A stretch of 15,150 nt of DNA from JAABUE01 sp034431895 (GTDB lineage: Bacteria; Chloroflexota; Anaerolineae; Anaerolineales; Villigracilaceae), in contig DAOUCM010000364.1 in NCBI GenBank assembly GCA_034431895.1, forward strand, positions 1-15,150, written 5' to 3'. A program made the position numbers and the translations under genes. Within the stretch, counting starts at the first letter, position 1. Each line of letters begins with the position of its first letter. A model generated the notes under the pieces. It was given only the letters and a program-made list of their open reading frames with translations. It ran no database searches and was not told where the DNA came from. Shown in pieces: positions 1-6,362 of this stretch.

Positions 1-1323
1 CAGGCCATTTTGGAGCAGGCCAGCCGTTATGTTGCTGCCGGAGTCAACCCGGCCCGGCTACAGGCTGGCATCCATAAGGCAACATTACGTGCCGCTGCCG
101 CGCTCAGGGATATGGCTTCTCCAGTGACCTGCCAGGAACAATTGGTTTCAGTGGCCTATGCTGCTACCCGTGAGCCTGAACTGAGTTTTATTCTGGCTGA
201 AATGTTCGATTTATTAGGTCAATATGCCTATGTGACAGTCGAAAATTACATGGCGCCTTACCTGGAGCGCGAATACATTGACGGCGGACAATGGCAAGCA
301 AAACTCATTTCTCCTCACTTGGTTTCAGCGCCCGGCAGCGGCAAGGCCATTGCCAGAGATTGTAATGTGGTCTTGTTCAACGGCACTCTTTCTAAGGCAG
401 AAGAGGTGCTTCCCCTGATAAAGACTATCAGTCAAAAGGAGCAGAAGAACCTGTTGCTTGTGGCACATAAAATCTCTGGAGAAGCATTCAACATCCTGGT
501 GGCTACTTTCGTCCAGAATAAACACAGGTTGCAATTCGTCTTGGTTGATCTGGTGCGCGCTGGCGAGAAAGCCTTGAACGACTTGCGTGATTTGTCTGTA
601 CTGACCGGTGCCAGGCTGTTCGATCCAGATGTCGGAGACAAACTGGCCTCTATCACACCGGCAGATATGGGCAGCGCACGGCGCGCTGAGGCCAACGCAG
701 AATATCTGTTTGTCAGTGGCGGCAAAGGCTCTCCGGCCATGCTAGATGAACACATCAACGCCCTCCACAAGTATCTAGGCAGTTTACCCTTCGACGACAA
801 CCGGGTAGCAGAAATCAAGATGCGCCTGGGACGCCTCGCTGGCAAAATGGGCATTGTCAAAATTGGCGCTTACACCCAAAATGAGCGTGATGTCTTGCAT
901 CAGAGGGCGCAACAGGGTATTCATTCCCTGGAGGCTGCCTTGACTAGCGGGATTTTGCCAGGAGGGGGGACAGCCTATTTGCATTGTATTCCGCTTATCA
1001 AAGGGATGGAGTGTGAAGATGAGGATGAAAACCTGGGCTGCCGCGCCGTAATGCACGCTTTGCAAAGGCCGTTCGAACAATTACTCCATAATGCCCATGT
1101 TCCCCATCCTGGCAGCCTGATGAGCGCAATCGCCAATGCCGACCCTGGGCTGGTGTATGACATCCAAGCGCGAAAAATCTGCCCGGCGGCAGAATGCGGC
1201 GTGCTGGATGCAGCCCATACGCTCATCGTCAGCCTCGAAACTGCTGCTAGCGGCGCCCAAATGGCGCTTAGCACAGAGGCTCTTATCCTGAAACGAAAAC
1301 CTAGAATTTCCTATCAGCCCTGA
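1..1323 (+). CDS. Divergent GroEL/Hsp60-like chaperonin, 5' end cut off by the window
   Basis: The frame is open from base 1, so the gene begins upstream; the TTG at 10 is internal. The 440 visible residues align by eye with E. coli GroEL from about residue 97 to the end of the equatorial domain: the VAAGVNP segment, the apical domain, RLGRLAGKMGIVKIGA (GroEL RVAKLAGGVAVIKVGA), GILPGGGTA (GVVAGGGVA) and GVLDAAH (GILDPTK, retaining Asp495). The catalytic Asp398 position is Gln (codon 913-915), GroEL Asn479 appears as Asp, and the apical PGFGDRR loop is not recognisable. The C-terminus ends in a basic stretch without the GGM tail. The phosphate-binding GDGTTT motif lies outside the window. The family folds proteins in ATP-driven rings in the cytoplasm. 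This copy is probably a specialised paralogue with weak or no ATP turnover (inference). The next gene starts 18 nt after the stop, suggesting co-transcription. Confidence 0.88.
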   Translation, partial: QAILEQASRYVAAGVNPARLQAGIHKATLRAAAALRDMASPVTCQEQLVSVAYAATREPELSFILAEMFDLLGQYAYVTVENYMAPYLEREYIDGGQWQAKLISPHLVSAPGSGKAIARDCNVVLFNGTLSKAEEVLPLIKTISQKEQKNLLLVAHKISGEAFNILVATFVQNKHRLQFVLVDLVRAGEKALNDLRDLSVLTGARLFDPDVGDKLASITPADMGSARRAEANAEYLFVSGGKGSPAMLDEHINALHKYLGSLPFDDNRVAEIKMRLGRLAGKMGIVKIGAYTQNERDVLHQRAQQGIHSLEAALTSGILPGGGTAYLHCIPLIKGMECEDEDENLGCRAVMHALQRPFEQLLHNAHVPHPGSLMSAIANADPGLVYDIQARKICPAAECGVLDAAHTLIVSLETAASGAQMALSTEALILKRKPRISYQP

Positions 1324-1341
1324 TGGGAGTTGTCCTCTACG

Positions 1342-2313
1342 ATGAAAAATATCTGGCAAAAAATTACTTCTCTGCCTTTGAATGACGCCATTTCTGGAAT
1401 AAGCGCCATCCACAGTATGGGTGAGACGGATGCAAGGAGTGTATGGTTGTGTTCTCCGGCTGGATTGTTTTATGAAGAAAACGGTCAGTTCCATCAGCAG
1501 TTAGATGGTCTTCCTTTTCAAGGTGCCAGCGCTGTCTTCACGCTAGGGAAAACCGTCTTTGCGGCGGGCTATCCTAATCACATCGTTTACTCTCCCGATG
1601 GCGGACACCACTGGTTTAGCAGCCGGGTCGAGCAAATCCTCTCGACAATTACTTGCTTTGCCGCCTCGCCCAATTTCGCGCAGGATGCCCTCCTGCTGGC
1701 TGGCAGCGATGGAGATGGCATTTTACGCTCGACAGATGGGGGAACATCCTGGCAACTGTCGAATTTTGGTCTGCGCTCTCTCCATATTCTAGCGCTTGCC
1801 TTTGCCCCGCTGGGAAAGTATCAAGCGATGCCTGGTCGCCCGGCGTATCGTTATGAAATGGTCTTTGCTGCCACAGAAGAGGGGGTTTACCACTCTCCTA
1901 ACGCTGGTCGCGCCTGGAAATTTGCCGGTAAAGGGATGCCCAACGTGCCGACTTTATCCTTGCTCGTCAGTCCAGATTTCCAACGCAGGCCCACCCCCTC
2001 TGGCTCATACTTCACCGGAGCGCTCTTCGCCGGCACAGATGGCGCCGGCTTGTACCGTTCGCAAGATGGCGGCCAGAACTGGTATGCACTGACTACCTTC
2101 CCTGCAAACGCGACCGTCAACGCGCTGATGTTCGATCGGCGTGGCCGCTTACTGGCGGGGACGGGCGAGCATGGCATCTTGGCTTCTGCCGATGGGGGAG
2201 AAACCTGGTTTCCGCTCCTCGAAACCGAGGAGGCCATCTTGTGCCTGGTTGAACAGGGAGGGCGTTTGTTGGCCGGCACTGCTGAGAATGGCTTGTTGGC
2301 CTGCAAAACCTGA
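1342..2313 (+). CDS. Asp-box (BNR/YCF48-like) beta-propeller protein
   Basis: This 323-residue protein contains at least five Asp boxes of the form S-x-D/N-x-G-x-x-W. They lie at about residues 84-91 (SPDGGHHW), 130-137 (STDGGTSW), 185-192 (SPNAGRAW), 240-247 (SQDGGQNW) and 282-289 (SADGGETW), each followed by a hydrophobic beta-strand such as LFAGT or LLAGT. Spacing of about 42-55 residues fits one box per propeller blade. Such propellers occur in sialidases, YCF48-type assembly factors and many uncharacterised sensors; no catalytic sialidase residues were recognised. No signal peptide or membrane helix is visible, so it is probably cytoplasmic, unusual for Asp-box proteins. ATG at 1342 is preferred over an in-frame TTG at 1330 because GGGAG at 1325-1329 sits about 12 nt upstream of the ATG but directly abuts the TTG. 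It is likely co-transcribed with the chaperonin paralogue. Its ligand is unknown. Confidence 0.85.
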   Translation: MKNIWQKITSLPLNDAISGISAIHSMGETDARSVWLCSPAGLFYEENGQFHQQLDGLPFQGASAVFTLGKTVFAAGYPNHIVYSPDGGHHWFSSRVEQILSTITCFAASPNFAQDALLLAGSDGDGILRSTDGGTSWQLSNFGLRSLHILALAFAPLGKYQAMPGRPAYRYEMVFAATEEGVYHSPNAGRAWKFAGKGMPNVPTLSLLVSPDFQRRPTPSGSYFTGALFAGTDGAGLYRSQDGGQNWYALTTFPANATVNALMFDRRGRLLAGTGEHGILASADGGETWFPLLETEEAILCLVEQGGRLLAGTAENGLLACKT

Positions 2314-2390
2314 CCCCCACCCTGCGACAACTTTGGAGACGCTGCGCATACCCTTCCCCTGGCCACCGGCTGAAAAAACGACGATGCTCG

Positions 2391-2406
2391 AGGGCTAACA
2401 GGCCCT
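2391..2406. terminator. Small stem-loop between convergent genes
   Basis: AGGGC at 2391-2395 pairs with GCCCT at 2402-2406 around a 6-nt loop, followed on the plus strand by only a short T run. It lies in the 169-nt gap between the propeller gene (stop at 2313) and the 3' end of the LUD gene (2483). It could be a weak intrinsic terminator for either strand. The stem is short, so confidence is low. The rest of this gap holds nothing I recognise. Confidence 0.25.
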
Positions 2407-2482
2407 TTCCCCACACCTCCCACCCGGTTTTGGAAGGCTTCAAATCACAGGCTTCTGCGCTTTCCGTGCTGGGTTGGTTCTC

Positions 2483-4540
2483 TCAATCGGTGACAAACAC
2501 ATGCAATTCCCCCGGCCCATGCACGCCGATGGTCAAGGTCATCTCGATATCGGCGGTGCGCGACGGGCCGCTGACCAGCACGGTGGCAGGCGAAGCGCTC
2601 ACCTCTGGCCTTTGGAAAGCAGTTTCCAGGTTGGCAACGATGTCGCCGGCGCGCAGGATGGCAATGTGGATTTCTGGCAGGAGCGAAGCGCTGAGCGGGC
2701 GACCTTCTGCTGCGGGAATGACCAACGTCCCTGTTTCGGCGACGCCTGCCAATGCGCCGGTGATGCCTGCCCGAATGGCCTCGTCCGCTTCTTTCTCGAC
2801 CGAGAGGCCTGCTTCCGTTATCTCGGCCCAGTCCAGGCCCGCAATGGACTCCCATGCCTGCACGCGCTCGATGCCGCGCTCGCGCAGGAAAGAGAGCAGA
2901 TGAGCGGACAATTCGAGAGTCGTACAGGGATGTACATGCCCCCCCAGCGCGGTCAGTTCGGCGGTGAAGCGGTCAACCAGCGTGCCTCGTTCTGCGCCTG
3001 CACTTGTCTCCTCCTCTCCTTGTCTATCTGTGTACCTGTCTATCTCGCGGCTTGTGTACCTGTCTACCTCTTTACCTGTGTTGCCTGCCTGCGTACCTCT
3101 CCCCTTTCCGCGAAATGGTCTCAGCGCCGGGCGTGGAAAGTCCTTGCTATACCCCCAGCCGGTGAAGGCAGGCAGCCTCATCCACTCGGAGAAGGGGGAA
3201 ACGAGACGCGCTCCCAGCCCGGCCAAACGCTGCGAAACGGCAAACAGGCGCGGGTGAAGCGCGAGGCGGGCATACATCCGCAGGCCAAACTTCAGGAGGG
3301 GCGGTAACCCGTCTCCTTGCGACTGCTCACCGCTCACGGATAACTGTTCCCTGGCCGCGCCTGCCCGCACGCGCGTCAACAGCATGGGCAGGTCAATGTC
3401 CATGGGGCAGGCTTCTTTGCACGCTCCGCACAGCGACGAGGCTTGCGCCAGTTGGACGAAGTTCTCCCCCAGCAGGCCCGGCGAGACGACCGAACCGATG
3501 GGGCCAGGATACGGGGCGATACTCCCATCTTCGCCCAGATAGCCATGTCCGCCGATTTCGCGGAAGACCGGGCAGGCGTTCAAACAGGCTCCACAGCGGA
3601 TACAGTAGAGCGCTTCGCGCAGGGGAGAGTTGCGCAGGGCCAGGCGGCCATTGTCCACCAGGACAAGGTGCCGCTGTTGATGGGGAAGCGGACGTTGGAT
3701 GAGTTGCGTATAGACGCTGATCTTTTGTGTCGTTGCCGAGCGCGGGAGAAGGGAAAGCATCAACGCCAGGTCATCCAGCGAGGGGACGAGACGTTCCAAG
3801 CCCATCAGCGCAATGTGAAGCGGCGGCAGGGTAGTGACCATGCGCCCGTTGCCCTCGTTGGTGACGATGGTCAGGCTGCCGGTTTCGGCTACGCCAAAGT
3901 TGACGCCGCTCACGCCTACGTCAGCCGTCAGGAAGACCTCGCGCAGCACTTTGCGGGCGGCGTTGGTCAGCGCGGCGATGTCTTCGGTATAGGGGATGCC
4001 CAGTTTTTCATGGAAGAGTTCGCCTATTTCGTGGCGGCGCAGATGGACTGCCGGGGTGATGATGTGGCTGGGGCGTTCGTTGCGCAGTTGGATGATGTAT
4101 TCGCCCAAATCGGTTTCGACTACGCGGTGACCGGCGGCTTCCAGGGCATGGTTGAGTTCGATTTCTTCCGAGACCATGCTCTTGGATTTGGCGATCAATC
4201 GGGAGGCCGACTCGCGCTGATTTTTGCCCATTTTGGGGGGTGAATTTTCGATGATTTGCAGAGCGATTTGCTGGGCTTCGGCGGCATCTCTGGCGCGGTG
4301 GACGAGGATGCCGTTGGCGGTCGCTTGGGCAATGAACTGGTCGAGGTATTCATCCAGGCGCGCAACGACCTCGGCGCGGACGGCGTGGGCGCGCTGACGG
4401 CGTTCACGCCAATCGGGCAGGGACGCGAAGGCCGTAATGCGACCCTGCACCCGGCGTTGGGCGTTGGCGTCCAAGGCGACTTGCAGGGCGCTGTCGGCAA
4501 TTTGCTGGCGGATTTTTTGGCGGAAGGAAGTGTGGGTCAT
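2483..4540 (-). CDS. LutB-LutC type fusion: LUD domain, two 4Fe-4S motifs, C-terminal LUD domain
   Basis: The 685-residue protein has an N-terminal LUD domain at about 60-290, containing GVSGVNFGVAETGSLTIVTN and a THIITPAVHLRR-like segment. Ferredoxin motifs follow: C313-x2-C316-x2-C319-x3-C323-P and C371-x2-C374-x3-C378-P. A long linker at about 380-525 precedes a second LUD domain at about 530-685, with AETGTLVIPAAEGRPL and PEIHIAIL. In LutABC/LldEFG systems LutB (LUD plus Fe-S) and LutC (LUD) act with LutA in cytoplasmic L-lactate oxidation. Here B and C appear fused, and no LutA-like CCG protein is in the window. The substrate is inferred; related LUD fusions are often only annotated as Fe-S proteins. 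The linker includes a repetitive segment (separate entry). The start ATG has only a weak GAG-type site upstream. The gene is divergent from guaA across a 168-nt region. Confidence 0.87.
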   Translation of the reverse strand: MTHTSFRQKIRQQIADSALQVALDANAQRRVQGRITAFASLPDWRERRQRAHAVRAEVVARLDEYLDQFIAQATANGILVHRARDAAEAQQIALQIIENSPPKMGKNQRESASRLIAKSKSMVSEEIELNHALEAAGHRVVETDLGEYIIQLRNERPSHIITPAVHLRRHEIGELFHEKLGIPYTEDIAALTNAARKVLREVFLTADVGVSGVNFGVAETGSLTIVTNEGNGRMVTTLPPLHIALMGLERLVPSLDDLALMLSLLPRSATTQKISVYTQLIQRPLPHQQRHLVLVDNGRLALRNSPLREALYCIRCGACLNACPVFREIGGHGYLGEDGSIAPYPGPIGSVVSPGLLGENFVQLAQASSLCGACKEACPMDIDLPMLLTRVRAGAAREQLSVSGEQSQGDGLPPLLKFGLRMYARLALHPRLFAVSQRLAGLGARLVSPFSEWMRLPAFTGWGYSKDFPRPALRPFRGKGRGTQAGNTGKEVDRYTSREIDRYTDRQGEEETSAGAERGTLVDRFTAELTALGGHVHPCTTLELSAHLLSFLRERGIERVQAWESIAGLDWAEITEAGLSVEKEADEAIRAGITGALAGVAETGTLVIPAAEGRPLSASLLPEIHIAILRAGDIVANLETAFQRPEVSASPATVLVSGPSRTADIEMTLTIGVHGPGELHVFVTD
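3021..3105. repeat. Degenerate short tandem repeat inside the LUD-fusion linker
   Basis: TGTGTACCTGTCTA occurs twice exactly, at 3029-3042 and 3053-3066, a 24-nt period. Partial copies flank it (TGTCTATC, TTTACCTGTG, GCGTACCT). On the coding minus strand it gives two tandem eight-residue units, EVDRYTSR and EIDRYTDR, at residues 491-506. It lies between the Fe-S region and the C-terminal LUD domain, in a hydrophilic stretch where the family has no conserved motif that I know of. It looks like microsatellite-type or inserted sequence kept in frame. Confidence 0.75.
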
Positions 4541-4564
4541 CTCGATGCTCTATTTCAACGTCAG

Positions 4565-4668
4565 TTCGGGATAATCGTCTCGAAGGCTTTTTTAGAGCCA
4601 TTGTATGGGCAAAATCGAGCCTTCACCCTGCGGGTACTTCGCGGGACGGTTCGAAGGCTTATCCCGAA
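4565..4668. repeat. Interrupted inverted repeat in the divergent LUD-guaA intergenic region
   Basis: TTCGGGATAA at 4565-4574 is the exact reverse complement of TTATCCCGAA at 4659-4668. Just inside each arm is a TCGAA-containing segment that can extend the pairing with a small internal loop. TCGAAGGCTT also occurs as a direct repeat at 4580-4589 and 4651-4660. About 64 nt separate the arms. It may be a palindromic (MITE-like) element, a long RNA or cruciform hairpin, or paired operator half-sites for the two divergent genes. Nothing else in this 168-nt gap was recognised apart from the guaA promoter. Confidence 0.6.
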
Positions 4669-4673
4669 TTCAG

Positions 4674-4708
4674 GTTATTTTACCTTTTTTTACTGCTATA
4701 ATTTCTGT
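4674..4708 (+). promoter_or_regulatory. guaA promoter giving a leaderless transcript
   Basis: A perfect TATAAT lies at 4697-4702, only 6 nt before the guaA ATG at 4709. The upstream -35 region (about 4674-4680, GTTATTT) is poor. With the usual 6-8 nt from -10 box to start point, transcription would begin at or next to the A of the ATG. No Shine-Dalgarno-like sequence is present in the preceding bases, which agrees with leaderless initiation. Confidence 0.6.
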
Positions 4709-6298
4709 ATGACCGATGCGCTTGCCATTCTCGACTTTGGCTCGCAATATGCCCAACTCATCGCCCGCCGCGTGCGCGAGGCGCAGGTGTATTGCGAGTT
4801 GTTCCCCTGGGACGCGCCCGCTGAACAAGTGATGGCAATTCGCCCCAAAGGTTTCATCCTCTCGGGCGGGCCGCGCTCCGCGTATGAGGTGGGGGCGCCG
4901 TTCATCCCTGACTTCGTGCTTGCTTCTGCCAAACCGATTTTGGGCATCTGCTACGGGATGCAAGCCCTGACCGTTGCCCTGGGCGGACAGGTGGACCCGT
5001 CAACCGAACGCGAATACGGCCATGCTACCCTGGAACCACTGCTCCCTACTCCTCTGCTCTCTACTCTTTCCACGGTTTGGATGTCGCACGGTGACCGCGT
5101 CACGAGGCTGCCAGAAGGTTTCGTGACGTTGGCCCGGTCGGGTAACAGTCCTTGCGCGGCGATGGGGGATTTCGAGCGCAACTATTTTGGCGTGCAGTTC
5201 CATCCCGAGGTGCATCATACGCCCAACGGTCTTGAATTGCTGCGCTATTTCGCGGTCGAAATTTGCGGCGCAAAACCGGACTGGACGCCAGCCTCCATCA
5301 TCGAGGAGAGCGTGACGCGCATCCGCGCTCAGGTGGGGAGCGAACGGGTGCTGGCGGCGGTCAGCGGCGGCGTGGATTCGTCTGTGGCGGCGGCGCTGGT
5401 GCATAGGGCGGTCGGCGACCAGTTGGTGGCCGTGTTCGTGGATACCGGCTTGCTGCGGAAAGGAGAGGCCGAGCAGGTGACGGGCGCTTTCCGCGAGCAG
5501 ATGGGCGCAGAACTGGTGGCAGTGGAGGCGGCGGATGAATTCTTTTCCGCGCTGGAGGGCGTGACCGAGCCGGAGCAAAAACGCAAGATCGTGGGGGAAA
5601 AGTTCATCCGCATCTTCGAGGCACAGGCCAGGCAGTTGGGTCAGCCCAGGTTCCTGGTGCAAGGCACCATCTACCCGGATGTAGTGGAATCGTCTGCGCC
5701 CGACCGGAAGAAGGCCGAAAAGATCAAGTCGCATCATAACGTAGGCGGCTTGCCTGAAGACATGCAATTCGAACTGGTCGAACCGCTGCGTTATCTGTTC
5801 AAGGACGAGGTGCGGGCGGTGGGTGAGGCGCTGGGGCTGCCCGAAAGCCTGGTTTGGCGGCAGCCGTTCCCGGGTCCGGGCTTGACCGTGCGCTGTTTGG
5901 GCGAGGTGACGCGCGAGCGCGTTTCCCGCTTGCGTGCGGCGGATGCCATCTTGCTGGAGGAATTGTCGGCAGCGGGCTTCTTGGGCAAACCCGGTTCGTC
6001 AAGTCCAAGTTTTTCCAGCAGTTCAACTGCTGGAAAACCACCTCATCATGCAGCCCAGGCTTTTGCGGTGCTGCTGCCTGTCCGCTCGGTGGGCGTGATG
6101 GGCGACCAGCGCACGTACCAGGAGGCGGTGGCGATCCGCGTCGTCTCGACCGAGGATTTCATGACCGCCGATTGGACGCGCCTGCCGCACGATTTGCTGG
6201 CGCGCGTGTCCAGCCGCATCGTGAACGAGGTGGACGGAATCAACCGCGTCGTGTATGATATTACCAGCAAACCACCCGCAACCATCGAGTGGGAATGA
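4709..6298 (+). CDS. guaA: GMP synthase (glutamine-hydrolysing)
   Basis: Converts XMP, ATP and glutamine to GMP in the last step of guanine nucleotide synthesis in the cytoplasm. The 529-residue protein has an N-terminal class I glutamine amidotransferase domain with nucleophile Cys81 (GICYGMQ) and His165/Glu167 (FHPEV). The ATP-pyrophosphatase P-loop SGGVDSS is at 219-225, followed by GTIYPDV, KSHHNVGGLP and PFPGPGL. The dimerisation domain ends in SKPPATIEWE, the canonical C-terminus. ATG 4709 is chosen because MTDALAILDFGSQ matches the family start; the longer in-frame extension upstream runs antisense through the LUD gene and is not homologous to guaA. Oddity: between EEL and QAFAV about 20 residues are extra compared with E. 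coli GuaA, rich in Ser and Pro and encoded by a palindromic DNA element. All catalytic motifs remain, so the enzyme is probably active. Confidence 0.97.
   Translation: MTDALAILDFGSQYAQLIARRVREAQVYCELFPWDAPAEQVMAIRPKGFILSGGPRSAYEVGAPFIPDFVLASAKPILGICYGMQALTVALGGQVDPSTEREYGHATLEPLLPTPLLSTLSTVWMSHGDRVTRLPEGFVTLARSGNSPCAAMGDFERNYFGVQFHPEVHHTPNGLELLRYFAVEICGAKPDWTPASIIEESVTRIRAQVGSERVLAAVSGGVDSSVAAALVHRAVGDQLVAVFVDTGLLRKGEAEQVTGAFREQMGAELVAVEAADEFFSALEGVTEPEQKRKIVGEKFIRIFEAQARQLGQPRFLVQGTIYPDVVESSAPDRKKAEKIKSHHNVGGLPEDMQFELVEPLRYLFKDEVRAVGEALGLPESLVWRQPFPGPGLTVRCLGEVTRERVSRLRAADAILLEELSAAGFLGKPGSSSPSFSSSSTAGKPPHHAAQAFAVLLPVRSVGVMGDQRTYQEAVAIRVVSTEDFMTADWTRLPHDLLARVSSRIVNEVDGINRVVYDITSKPPATIEWE
5978..6055 (+). 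repeat. In-frame insertion in guaA containing a 27-bp palindrome
   Basis: TTTTCCAGCAGTT (6011-6023) and its exact reverse complement AACTGCTGGAAAA (6025-6037) flank a single C. The palindrome sits inside a stretch encoding residues 424-449 (with FSSSSTAGK over the palindrome). Aligned by eye with E. coli GuaA, about 20 residues have no counterpart between the EEL and QAF segments. This resembles small palindromic elements that insert in frame into conserved genes, as described for Rickettsia palindromic elements. Confidence 0.75.
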
Positions 6299-6314
6299 CG
6301 CACCTGTGCGGCCT

Positions 6315-6344
6315 GAATTGCGTATACGAAAGGGTACGTAATTC
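6315..6344 (+). promoter_or_regulatory. Hairpin or operator upstream of the membrane-protein operon
   Basis: GAATTGCGTA (6315-6324) pairs with TACGTAATTC (6335-6344), a 10-bp stem with one G-U pair and a 10-nt loop. It ends 6 nt before the AGGAGG ribosome-binding site. It has no T tract, so it is not a classic terminator. It might be an operator or a structure in the 5' leader. A clear -35/-10 pair was not identified. Confidence 0.4.
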
Positions 6345-6350
6345 TTATGC

Positions 6351-6356
6351 AGGAGG
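6351..6356 (+). promoter_or_regulatory. Strong Shine-Dalgarno AGGAGG
   Basis: AGGAGG lies 6 nt before the ATG at 6363 and fixes that start. It contrasts with the SD-less starts of guaA and the ABC ATPase gene in the same window. Confidence 0.85.
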
Positions 6357-6362
6357 CATATC

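Noticed and set aside
3021..3105. Possible CRISPR-like array
   Set aside because: Repeat cores are only 14 bp with a 10-nt separation, only two exact copies exist, and the segment is inside an intact reading frame.
3443..4243. Plus-strand open frame opposite the LUD fusion
   Set aside because: The minus-strand frame contains Fe-S and LUD motifs; the plus-strand product is low-complexity and has no family pattern.
4631..4670. Possible T-box or tRNA T-arm remnant (GGTAC...CGCGGG and GGTTCGAA)
   Set aside because: The stems needed for a tRNA T-arm do not pair, no other tRNA arms are present, and the T-box consensus is only loosely matched and not followed by an antiterminator/terminator pair.
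4256..4708. Long N-terminal extension in frame with guaA
   Set aside because: It runs antisense to the start of the LUD gene, has no homology to GMP synthase, and the TATAAT box plus the conserved MTDALAILDFGSQ start support 4709.
5029..5080. Possible low-complexity insertion in the guaA amidotransferase domain (LLPTPLLSTLST)
   Set aside because: Its length is close to that of other GuaA proteins at this variable position before VWMSHGD, so substitution drift explains it.
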